Shown here: positions 34,746 to 43,449 of the stretch, piece after piece
How positions within the stretch are numbered: position 1 is the stretch's first letter
Layout: the number at the start of each line of letters is the position of its first letter
Assembly (NCBI GenBank): GCA_014529385.2
Contig: CM043960.1
Coordinates: 31,609,396-31,673,395 of the forward strand
DNA length: 64,000 nucleotides
Direction: 5' to 3'
From: Adiantum capillus-veneris
Taxonomy: Eukaryota; Streptophyta; Polypodiopsida; Polypodiales; Pteridaceae
The notes under the pieces: generated by a model
Database searches by the model: none
Told to the model about the DNA's origin: nothing
Seen by the model: the letters and a program-made list of their open reading frames with translations, nothing else
Program-made: the position numbers and the translations under genes

Positions 34746-35092
34746 TACCACTGTCTCTGCTGGGGTAAAACTGACGTCCGTACCACGGTCTCTGCAGCGG
34801 TTAGTTTCGTGAATGGTATGGAGTCTACGTTGATCTTCTTTTGTGAGATCCATTGCACCAACTTCGCAAGTTTGTAGATTGTGTTGCGGACGTCAAGAGA
34901 CAAACATCCCTCAATGGCAATCGGCCAATATTGCTCCATACGATCCACATTTCTAAGGTCAACTCTGGCTCCAAAAGTATCTTTCTTGCCGGTCAGATGG
35001 TCCCATAGTAGATTACCCACATTCTTGATATGTGCATTGGATCGAGAAAGTGATTGATCATGAGTCGGGGCCAGTATGGTAACTCGTACCAT
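34340..35092 (-). pseudogene. Fusion ORF joining TNP2 remnant to TNPA-like N-terminus
   Basis: One 250-codon frame starts in TNP2 sequence (HIKNVGNLLWDHLTGKKD, DRMEQYW), skips to AIEGCLSLDVRNTIYKLAKL and SIPFTKLTAAE, then runs via a short filler into LPQQRQWYVEHHRSGAPSR, the N-terminus of the second gene. It ends TPVETPNVRTPV. Compared with CACTA 2, about 280 bp are missing inside TNP2 and about 1.15 kb between the genes, including the DUF4218-like region. It is a by-product of deletions, but an open one. Confidence 0.85.
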
Positions 35093-36785
35093 AGAGATAG
35101 TCTCTTCATCCCTGGGGGCAATCCGTCATCACACATCTCCTTCTGCTCTAACCATGCTTGTGCACACATCCTCGGTGGCTCTCTTTCCAAAAAGCCGTCG
35201 TGTAACACATGATTCTTTGGAAGATACGCTTGATGACCTTCGTAGATTCGCTTCTTCAATGAGGGCACCCTACGTGCATTTAGTCTAGGTCCACATGTGA
35301 CACATGCTTTGTATTCGCTTGTTTGAAGCCCTGCATGTATACACATGATATTAGATCAGCTAGTTGATAACCAAGATTTACAGTGTCTGAGTGAGGAGTG
35401 TAAATAGATCACCTGAGCATTCTATTAGTCCGGGATAGTCATGCACGGTCCACATTCGAATGCCTCTGATCAAAGCATTCCATCGACCTGTGTGTCGGCT
35501 CATATCCACCACTTCTATGCCAATCCACAATTGTTGTAGCTCTTGCAATAGTGGACGAAGATACACATCCATATTCTTCACTTTATATCACCCCGACACA
35601 ATCAAGCTTAGCCATAGGTGCCCTTTCTTTGTAGTCAACCACGGGGAAATGTTGTAGTTGACGATGACAACGGGCCATACACTGTAAGATGTTGATCTTT
35701 GACCAAATGGATTTATGTCATCCATAGCCAGGCGTAAGCGCAAATTTCGAGCTTCCCTAGAAAAATCCGACCGTGTTCCATCTATATATTTCCAGGCTGC
35801 ACAATCTGCAGGAATCCGTAGCACACCATCCGAAGATTTATATTCTCCTCATGCCATGAGCGGCTAGGGCGGCCATGGACTTACATTCAAAGAAATGCTT
35901 GATGCGAGGAAGCAGAGGAAAATGTCGTAAAACCTTTTGCGGAATTTTTCTTCCGTGGAGATCTACTCGATATCTCTCGGAATCACATTTTGGACACTTC
36001 TCCATGTCTATGTATTTCCCTCTGAAAAGAATGAAGTCATTAGGACAAGCGTGGATCAAATTGTAATCCATCCCCAAGTTTCGCAAAATCTTTCTTGCTT
36101 CCTCTCGGGAATCTGGCATCACATTATCAGTTAGTAGTATGTGCTCTTTGAGCAATCTACACAACATAAAAATACGGTACAATTGTGTAAAAATCTATCA
36201 GATCATTATACATTTAGAGTTTTATTAAAGTAAACTAATTGTAATAGATCACCTGAAAAGCGCTGTGACGCTAGTGTCACTCCATCCAAACTTTGTCTGC
36301 ATGTTGAGAAGAACCAGGAACGCTTTCAATCTAGACACACGTGCTCCATTATACAATGGCGTATCGGCTTCACTTTTCATATCATCATAGATAAGCCTTT
36401 CTGAATCCATGATCATCTCGATCATTTCATCATTCTCGGGCTCAAACATTGCCTCGTTGGGAATGTGGTCTGCATGATCATCCCCCGAGCTGTCAGAGGC
36501 TACATCTTGTGGCCTCACATATGCTGCTTGACCAAAGCGCCTGCGAACACGTCTATTGGGTTGCAAGATTGCTGCCTGTTGGCCAGTGTCAGAGTCCGAC
36601 GAGTTATAATTGGCAACAACTCGATCTATAATAGATGGATCAAACTCACCAAATTCACGAACGTGCTACAAAGAAACACGTCTTGTCCGTCGCACAGCAT
36701 GCTTGCAATGATTACAAGGACATAAGATCCTTGTTGAGAGATAGGTGTTTCGGTTGGACGGCCCCACATCCTCGTCACTACTCAT
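34760..36785 (-). pseudogene. TNP2-like transposase of CACTA 1, degraded
   Basis: It begins MSSDEDVGPSNRNT at 36785. Exon 1 contains the Cys cluster LCPCNHCKHAV and a stop where CACTA 2 has Gln (near 36666). Exon 2 (about 36170-35410) keeps CPKCDSERYRVDLHG and TTKKGHLWLSLIV but has insertions near 35835-35865 and a TGA near 35590. Exon 3 (about 35330 down) keeps LPYWPRLMINHFLDPMH. A 1-base loss follows near 35027. Introns sit at the same places as in CACTA 2. Non-functional. Confidence 0.88.
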
Positions 36786-36846
36786 AATGAGGATAAAAAT
36801 CTTATAACCTGGACAAAAAATTTAATCTTCTATTGGCATTCTTCGT

Positions 36847-36900
<54 letters not shown>

Positions 36901-37375
36901 TTCACACTGTAAACTACCTCACATTCTCTAATCATGTCCAATCCCCGCACACCTCAGTCTAGAGGTGCACGGAGATCAGAACCACCGGGTTATAATCTCG
37001 TCTTTATTAGTAAATGCCTATATTTGTGGGTACAAGAAATCTACACACCCACGTCTACATGATACTGCATGTAGTGGACAAAACCCCTTTGCCTCTTCTC
37101 TAGCTGTAGCATTTCACAGCATCTTAACATCTTTTCGTAGTAGATCTTTGTCTGTAGCATGCAGGTACGCCATTCTTTCAATGTATCTGATGCCTGCTTT
37201 GCAATGTAGCTGATGCCTACTCAAAGCACTTACTTCTTACTCTAGATTTGACGGGTTGTGTAGTGTGTGTGTGTGTGTCTGACCCTTGGAATCGTCATCT
37301 TGCATCACTAATTTTTGTGTAGGCTGAATTTTCTCTTTCATTGGCTGATCATGACGGCTTATTGTATGGTAGCAG

Positions 37376-37441
37376 CAGTCGAACATGCAGGTGGAATTGC
37401 TAGTCCGCATGGACTGTCAAGGCTGTGAGCGCAGGAAATTT
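37376..37441 (+). pseudogene. Captured HMA-domain gene fragment in CACTA 1
   Basis: Following CATGCAG at 37384-37390, a possible splice acceptor, the frame reads VELLVRMDCQGCERR (37391-37435). It then diverges into unrelated sequence. This is the N-terminal beta strand and CxxC metal-binding loop (CQGC) of plant heavy-metal-associated domain proteins, whose usual text is VELKVRMDCxGCERRVK. It lies between the TNP2 start and the right TIR, on the strand opposite to the transposase. It is short, so identification rests on about 15 residues. Confidence 0.6.
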
Positions 37442-37544
37442 TCTCATGTAGGAAAACGGAGTCTTTTTTTGTGTTTTTCATATGAGCAAGTGTTTTTCAT
37501 ACAATGCTTAATATCATGAGCACACCTTCATTGACATGCACTAA

Positions 37545-38022
37545 TATCTAACCTAAATCTAAAAAAAGCTAGTCCATCGAACATAAATCTAGATCTAATT
37601 TAGTCTTAAACCCAAAATAAACCTAAATCTAATCTAATCTAACGTAAATAAACCTAAATGTAATCTAACGTAAATCTAACTCAAAAGAAACCTAAATCTA
37701 ATTTAACGTAAATCTAAATCTAACCTAATGTTAAACTCAACATAAAAATAAATCTAAATGTAATCTAACCTAATCTAATTTAAATTTTAATATAATCTCT
37801 TTAATTTCTTTCTTTGTTTTCTCCCCTTACCTCTCTCGTAAATAAAATAAACCTAATTTAAATCTAACGTAAATAAACCTAAATCTAATCTAATATAACG
37901 TAAATCTAAATCTAACGCAAATAAACCTAAATCTAACTAAAAATAAACCTAAATCTAATCTAATTTAAGTTAAATAAACCTAAATCTAATTTAACGTAAG
38001 TCTACATCTAACCTAATCTTTA
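37545..38022. repeat. Degenerate CTAAAT-type satellite in CACTA 1
   Basis: Irregular strings of TAAATCTAA, CTAATCTAACGTAAA and TAAACCTAAATCTAA fill the stretch, interrupted once at 37793-37845. The same text is in CACTA 2 at about 46745-46980 and 47405-47550. It resembles decayed plant telomere repeat (CCCTAAA) but the period is irregular, so I call it simple-sequence filler. Confidence 0.7.
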
Positions 38023-38027
38023 ACGTC

Positions 38028-38067
38028 TTTTGGGATAGTCTCCTACGATGTTAAAACTCTCTTCTTC

Positions 38068-38106
<39 letters not shown>

Positions 38107-38460
38107 TGTATGTGCCAATAAAAAGAGAAAAATGGTATAACCTTTCTATCACCCAAGTGTGGTAGATTGGTTATGCCATGTCCCTCTTGAATAACAGGTC
38201 TTGAGTTCAACTCCTCCTCGGCTAGATCTTTAGGTCTTTTTAATTAGTTTCCTACGATGTTGAATTAAACTCTCTTCTTCTCGTGTGTGTGTGTGTGTGT
38301 GGGTGTGTGTGCACGCCAGTAAAAAAAAGAGAAAAATGGTATAACTTTTCTATCACCGAAGTGTGATAGATTGGTTATGCCATTTCCCTCATGAATAACA
38401 GGTCTTGAGTTCAACACCTGTCGACTAGATCTTTAAGGTCTCTTGGGATAGTTTCCTACA
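38028..38460 (+). repeat. tRNA-like (SINE-like) tandem units in CACTA 1
   Basis: Two units of roughly 210 bp each contain (GT)n, then CCA(A/G)TAAAAAGAG, ATGGTATAAC, GTAGATTGGTTATGCC, and GAGTTCAACTCC (near 38212) or GAGTTCAACACC (near 38407). GTTCAACTC fits the RNA polymerase III box B consensus GWTCRANNC, and GTGTGGTAGATTGG upstream is loosely box A-like. Each unit ends GATCTTTAGGTC. A third unit lies at 47600-47757. A tRNA-derived SINE is a possible origin, but no cloverleaf closes well. Confidence 0.4.
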
Positions 38461-38496
38461 ATGTTAAGACTCCCTTCTTCTTCTTCTTCTTCTTCT

Positions 38497-38542
<46 letters not shown>

Positions 38543-38547
38543 TTATA

Positions 38548-38593
<46 letters not shown>

Positions 38594-38662
38594 CCTCTCT
38601 CAATGTGTGTGTGCATTCTTTGTTTATGCATGTGTGTGTGCGTTTTTTGTTTATGTTTGTGT

Positions 38663-38729
<67 letters not shown>

Positions 38730-38859
38730 CACAATGTGTGTGTGTGTGATAGAGAGAGAGAGAAGGAGAGAGAAAGAGGGGAAGGGAACATGAGAGTGAG
38801 GAGAGGGAAGGAGCATACGTGGCTCTCCTTTCTCTCCTCGTGTGTGTGTGTGTGTGGAG

Positions 38860-38896
<37 letters not shown>

Positions 38897-38915
38897 CACG
38901 TTACCTTGCTTTCTT
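38460..38915. repeat. Microsatellite block at right end of CACTA 1
   Basis: (TTC)n 38475-38501, (CT)n 38502-38537, (CT)n 38549-38591, (CT)n 38663-38690, (CA)n 38691-38724, then GT and GA runs to about 38890. The order matches 47787-48235 and 48451-48880 in CACTA 2. Long ORFs here are artefacts of dipeptide repeats. Confidence 0.9.
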
Positions 38916-38916
38916 G

Positions 38917-39113
38917 AGCGCACGCTGAAAACTCAGATCTGAGTTTTCGGATGCTCTAGGTTATTTTTTTTAGCCCTAACGGCGTTGCTATAGGCATCGT
39001 TATGAGCGTCGTTAAATTACAAGTAATTTAGCGGCGCCTATAACGACGCCGTGGTTTTTCACATTTGGGCGTCGCACTCCAAGCGTCGCCACTATTAAAT
39101 ACCTCTTGTAGTG
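38917..39113. promoter_or_regulatory. Right terminus of CACTA 1: palindromes, subterminal repeats, TIR
   Basis: The near-perfect palindrome GAAAACTCAGATCTGAGTTT lies at 38928-38948. A stem-loop with arms 39006-39020 and 39023-39037 (GCGTCGTTAAATTAC against GTAATTTAGCGGCGC) follows, then GCGTCG motifs and the TIR. Because the genes read leftward, this is the element's 5' end, so the structures are candidates for promoter or transposase-binding sites. Confidence 0.7.
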
Positions 39114-39702
39114 GTGCAGCTCTTGCACGGATTTGCTGCCACGTGGAGATGACCTCTACCTTTTTAATAAAGATATAAGATAAGATTAAACTTTCAAAGA
39201 ATCCTTTCACACCTACTCTAGATGTTCAATAGGTGTCACAAAGAAAGTTTCACCATCAATGTTATGAAATCTCAATATCTTTTTGGTAATTCTCCTTCAC
39301 TTTTCATGCATCCAAGAATAACCTCAAAACTGACCGCCAAAAACTTGCACAATTTTCGGCCCAAAGTCAAGGGACACATAGCTGCTCCTTGGATACAAAA
39401 GCTCTCCAAGTGCATGGTAACAAACCAATGGCAAGTTCCATTGCCCTTGTGCATGGGATCATATGAGCCCATCTCATTTCCTCCTACCATCTTTTGCTTA
39501 CTTCAGTTGTTGTGCAGTTGGCAAGCTGACGTAGAAAATGCCATATGTGAAGGCTTTTAGGATTAGAGTTTCTAATGTTGAGCCCCACAAACAATTGATC
39601 ATTGTGCCCATTTGCCACTTATAGATACTCTCACTTTAGAAAGGTGGTCAGGCAAACCTCTTAATCAAGACCAAAATACTCGAATACTCCTATGTCACTC
39701 AT

Positions 39703-39741
<39 letters not shown>

Positions 39742-39860
39742 AGATGCGCCACACCCCACCCCTCACTTGTGATAACAAATTGAGGAGGAAGAGGGTGGGG
39801 GGGGGTGTGGGGGGGGTGTTTGTTTCCACAAAAGTGATGACATGGCAACTCATTGAAGGG
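39114..39860. other. Sequence between the CACTA elements, no gene
   Basis: It has a 112-codon + strand frame without recognised domain (39222-39560), (CT)n at 39711-39738 and a G-rich run at 39795-39820. Phrases such as TCGGCCCAAAGTCAAGG and CTCCAAGTGCATGG may belong to an antisense LTR, but I could not define ends. Confidence 0.4.
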
Positions 39861-40165
39861 AGAAGCATAAAAGATTGCAAACGATTACGTGGCAAATTGT
39901 ACCGCCGTCTCTAAATTGCACCACGATTTCTCGGCTGTTGACGTACCAAAGCCTACGCAATGTGCAAGTTGCTATTGGACGCCAGCTTTTTGTATCAAAT
40001 GCTTTTCAGGCCAGGGGCCTTTAAATATGAGTCTTGGGGGAGGCTTCGAGCATTCTGACAATTGCAAATGAGAGAGAGCCGTGAGTTGTATCTTCTCAAG
40101 GGGTGCGAGGTTTTGGGGCCAAAGCATCTAGGAATGGAACTTCGGGCCATGTGATGTAATCATGG
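39861..40165 (+). repeat. LTR-like fragment of the gypsy family type
   Basis: It holds GCCAGCTTTTTGTATCAAATGCTTTT (cf. 13355-13380), GGAGGCTTCxAGCATTC (cf. 11282-11297) and GTTTTGGGGCCAAAGCATCTAGGAA, the U5-like block of the LTRs at 4207 and 11221. No primer site follows, so this is an isolated piece. Confidence 0.5.
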
Positions 40166-40189
40166 TCCCGGCTGAAAGAACAGAACTTA

Positions 40190-40734
40190 CCTATGGGTGA
40201 GGAAAAGAGCGTCTACGCTGCTCCGCTGCCATGGAGGAGCCTGCTGAAGTATCCCGCTGATTGCAAACAGTATGCTGCAGCTCAAAGTGGTGGATATAGG
40301 GAACATTTGTAATCCCAGAATGTGAGCGTAACAAGCCTTCCACATGGTCCAAAGAATGATGTTGCAAATCGTAATATAAACTCTATCCCGCTGGTAGAAG
40401 TCCAACTGGTGACCTGCATCTGAAATCATATGTAGAATGCCTGGTCTATAGCCTAAGGAGGTAAGCATGAAGGCTTGATGTGTCGGCAAGCCCTGGAAAA
40501 ATTACAAAAGCCATGCGATTTCCCCCCACATCACAAACCCATCATTAATGCCAACCACTCTAATTAACAAACAATAAACTGCCCTCCACACTGGATGAGC
40601 ATATGGACAAACCCAAAAACAGTGCCTCAAAGACTCATGCTATTAAGTACATCACTAACGAGTTGAATCATGACCAATGATTGTAGCCAATCTTGTATGC
40701 GCTATCATCCACATGAAATAACATATCCTATGGA
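40190..40734 (-). pseudogene. LINE 3' fragment with RT zinc-binding (zf-RVT-like) region
   Basis: The - strand carries HCFWVCPYAHPVW (40586-40625), resembling the C-terminal zinc-binding motif of plant L1-type LINEs. In a shifted frame NIILWTMWKACYAHIL (near 40320-40370) follows, like the downstream W-x2-WK block. Upstream RT sequence is not present. It is a short, decayed 3' end and a different LINE family from 26980-28400. Confidence 0.6.
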
Positions 40735-41006
40735 TGATCCTGAGGGTCCAGATGCTGGAAAGTAGGGTAGATGCATTGGTTGGGTGTTGTGTCCACAAGA
40801 GAATCCTCCTCCCAACGGAGACAATGTACTCGAAAAAAAGGAAAGAGGAGCCCCATCAACCTGCAAAAAATGATCCTGAGGGTCCAAATGCTGGAAAGTA
40901 GGGTAGATGCATTGGTTGGGTGTTGTGTCCACAAGAGAAGCCTCCTCCCAACGGAGACAATGTACTCAAAAAAAAGGAAAGAGGAGCCCCATCAACCTGC
41001 AAAAAA
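40735..41006. repeat. Tandem duplication, 136-bp unit, two copies
   Basis: TGATCCTGAGGGTCC at 40735 and 40871 start two almost identical 136-bp units ending CAACCTGCAAAAAA. The array stops 7 bp before CACTA 2. Confidence 0.95.
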
Positions 41007-41013
41007 GGCCACT

Positions 41014-41262
41014 CACTACAAGAGGTTGTGTGCTCTTGTGACGCTGTTAGCGACGGAAATACACTGGGTTTTTATAACCCCCGACGTCGCTAAAACCGTC
41101 GCTAATAGCGTCGCTACAGGCGTCACTATATGCGTCGCTATATAGAGACGCTCATAGCGACGGTCATAGCGACGGTTATAGCGACGTTTACACAGAAGTC
41201 TATAGCGACGCTCATAGCGACGCTACAGAGCTATAAATAGCGACGGTTATAGTGACGCCCGA
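41014..41262. repeat. Left terminus of CACTA 2: TIR and subterminal repeats
   Basis: More than ten GCGTCGCTA / TAGCGACG(C/G/T) motifs in alternating orientation fill 41080-41255. The array is denser and cleaner than in CACTA 1. These are probable transposase-binding sites by analogy with En/Spm. Confidence 0.88.
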
Positions 41263-41638
41263 GAGAATTTTTTTTTGGTGACAGGGCATTGAATGCCCTG
41301 CCACCCATCAACCATATTGTACTTGATTCACTTACTAAAAAAAGTGCAAGGGTAGATAATAGACCCAAAATAGTCACCCACAAGACGCATTGTTTGCAAA
41401 ATTGACAAGCGTAAAATTGACAATTGTACACATCATAGGCAAAATGAATTGATTGGCAAATGTAATAATGACAATTGTACAACATCATAGGCATAAAGAA
41501 TTGATTGGCAAAATGAACCGCGGTGACAAATGTAATAATATACATGGTTCAAAAAGACGTATAAAATCTGTCTCATGATACATAAGCTATGAGAAACCCT
41601 AAACTAATGCTATCTAGCTACGGCTAAACTGACATCGT

Positions 41639-42948
41639 CTAGTCAGACGTCTCATCGCGTCCAAGCGGCGTATCTGTCGAATTCTGCAGAAAAAGACAAT
41701 AAGACAGCTTTCAGTAAGTATAAACATATAACGACATTTATAAAACAATACAAAAAATAGAAAAGAGTAAACCCCAATACTGACCATGCCGCCGCGAGAA
41801 CTGAGAATGTCCATCAGGGCGTTTAAGCCCTTCCTGCCTGCATACTCGCGCTCGTACGGTGTGGGATCACGTCTTGTCATCGACCACTGTCAAAACATAC
41901 AAAGATTTCATTATGTTAGAATTAAAAAACTCATAAACCCTAAACTATCGAACATAAAGAGCAATGCGAAAACACTTACAAAATCGGCCTCAAATGATGT
42001 CCATCCACCGCTCCCCAAGTGGTGCGAGCTCCCTGCCTCTACTCGCGCTCTGGCTGCATCCTTTTGTTGCTTCCACTTGTCGGGATTCTCGCGCGCTGCT
42101 TTCTTCGCATTCTTCCAATCTTCTTTGGCCAGCCAATCCGGCCTGTTCCACGCATGCTTGATTGCTTTTTGCACTTCGGAACGCTTGTGTTTGCAGTATT
42201 CGCGTATTCGAATCTTCATCAGGTCTTCATTGAAGCGCTGATCCCGTGTTGGGACGGGAAACTCATCATGAAGTATGCTGATGACTCTGTTTTTTAAATC
42301 ACTTGGTACTTCACTCCATTTGTTTAGTATGTAGTGTCTAAACAGCTGAGAGCAAAGACCACGCATGCGCGAGATCACCTTCTTGCCGTCATCATCCATG
42401 ATGATGCCGCCGCTGAAGTCGACGGAGTAAGGCAAGCCCTCTGGCCGGTGACGCGTGAACCTGGGTGTCCCGGCAGGGGTCTCTAGCGGCGTGTCGATGG
42501 GGGTACGGACGTCAGGTGTCTCCACCGGCGTCTGGGCCCCGAAGCGAGGAGTGTCGAGTGGGGTGGCTCCTGGCGGAGTAGGTAGAGGTGTGTAGCTGCT
42601 AGGAACATTCAGCCGTGCAAAACCTGGCGTAGATGGCGATGCTGTGGCTGGTGTGGGGGCGGGCAAAGAAGGGGAGGGTAAAGAGCCTCGTCGAACATGA
42701 GACGGTGTGGAGGCATCGGTGGAGGAATCCCCACAACAGCCGCCACCGCCACCACTAGAGCGCCGGTGTCTAGACGAGTGTGAAGCTCGTCTCGTCGATG
42801 CCGAAGCTTCGGAGCGCGCCGAATGCTCCGAAAGAGAGGGAGATGCGGATGGAGTAGGAACGCGCGATGATGCGCCAGAGCGATGACGCTCCACGTACCA
42901 CTGTCTCTGCTGCGGTGACAAAGAAGAAAGAAACTCCTCATCATCCAT
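41639..42948 (-). CDS. TNPA-like second protein of CACTA 2 (Transposase_24-like)
   Basis: I read three exons, 42948-41980, 41886-41785 and 41683-41639, with GT/AG introns (GTAAGT...ACAG; GTCAGT...GCAG) that keep the frame. They give 371 residues from MDDEEFLSS to PLGRDETSD. Residues about 10-190 are Ser/Pro/Thr-rich with TP repeats (FGAQTPVETPDVRTP) and Arg patches. The C-terminal half has YSVDFSGGIIMDDDGKKVIS, KWSEVPSDLKNRVISILHDE, KRSEVQKAIKHAWNRPDW and ENPDKWKQQKDAARARVEAG, as in plant Ptta/En/Spm accessory transposases that bind element ends. GTTTAATGCAG just upstream of the ATG suggests a preceding intron, so an upstream exon or splicing from the TNP2 transcript is possible. Confidence 0.8.
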
Positions 42949-43449
42949 ACCTGCATTAAACACACGAATATTTAAACTTAATATTGAATGAATAGAGTAG
43001 ACAATGACGCAAAGACCATTAAATACAATGACGTAATGACGCATATAAATACAATGACGCAATGAATTGAGTGATAGAAGAGGCAAGTCGAAAACTCAGA
43101 ATTTTCAATCAAAAGATGTGAGCGCGAGTAGAAAAGAGCGTTATACACCATGGAAGGTACTTAGAGAGCCAGAGCTTTTACAACACGGAGCAAAATTGTT
43201 CAAATACAATATTTGTGGCTTTAAGAGATCTCTCTCTCATCCTCGCATAACTCAGCATAACTTCCTATATCTATATAGAGCTCTCCGTTTAAACACATAT
43301 CCTCTGTTTCATTTTGTAGCTCCTCTGCATGCACCCCAATTAGAGTAGTAGCATGTTGATGCTCGTCTGGCACCACCGCAGCGGCTTCTGATTGAGCGTT
43401 CAAACGTTTAGAAATAAAGTCACTAGCTAGTCGTACATTGCAAACTTAC
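42949..43449. other. Interval between the two CACTA 2 genes
   Basis: About 500 bp that probably holds the final TNP2 exon or intron. A - strand frame 43403-43221 of 60 codons (NAQSEAAAVVPDEHQHAT) is open but lacks a clear acceptor in phase. CAATCAG near 43394 would give a short 15-residue tail instead. CACTA 1 lacks this whole interval. Confidence 0.35.

Larger units (their letters stand above)
32858..39113 (-). mobile_element. CACTA (En/Spm-type) transposon 1, internally deleted
   Basis: It starts CACTACAAGAGG (32858-32869) and ends CCTCTTGTAGTG (39102-39113), perfect 12-bp terminal inverted repeats of the CACTA superfamily; total 6256 bp. Subterminal GCGTCGC/TAGCGACG motifs lie at both ends. 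The flanking triplets are TTG and GTG, so a perfect 3-bp target duplication is not seen. Coding remnants lie on the - strand and match CACTA 2, with frameshifts, stops and two internal deletions. It can at most be mobilised by another element's transposase. Confidence 0.93.

Noticed and set aside
38196-38245. Possible functional tRNA gene
   Set aside because: A box B match exists, but the T stem does not pair and no acceptor stem can be closed, so a working tRNA is not supported.
38433-38942. Several overlapping ORFs of 90-134 codons on both strands
   Set aside because: All arise from dinucleotide repeats in the CACTA right terminus, repeated at 47815-48369 and 48448-48775.
41077-41260. Regularly spaced TAGCGACG repeats considered as a CRISPR-like array
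   Set aside because: Motifs are about 8 bp, alternate in orientation and sit next to a CACTA TIR. They are subterminal repeats in a plant genome.
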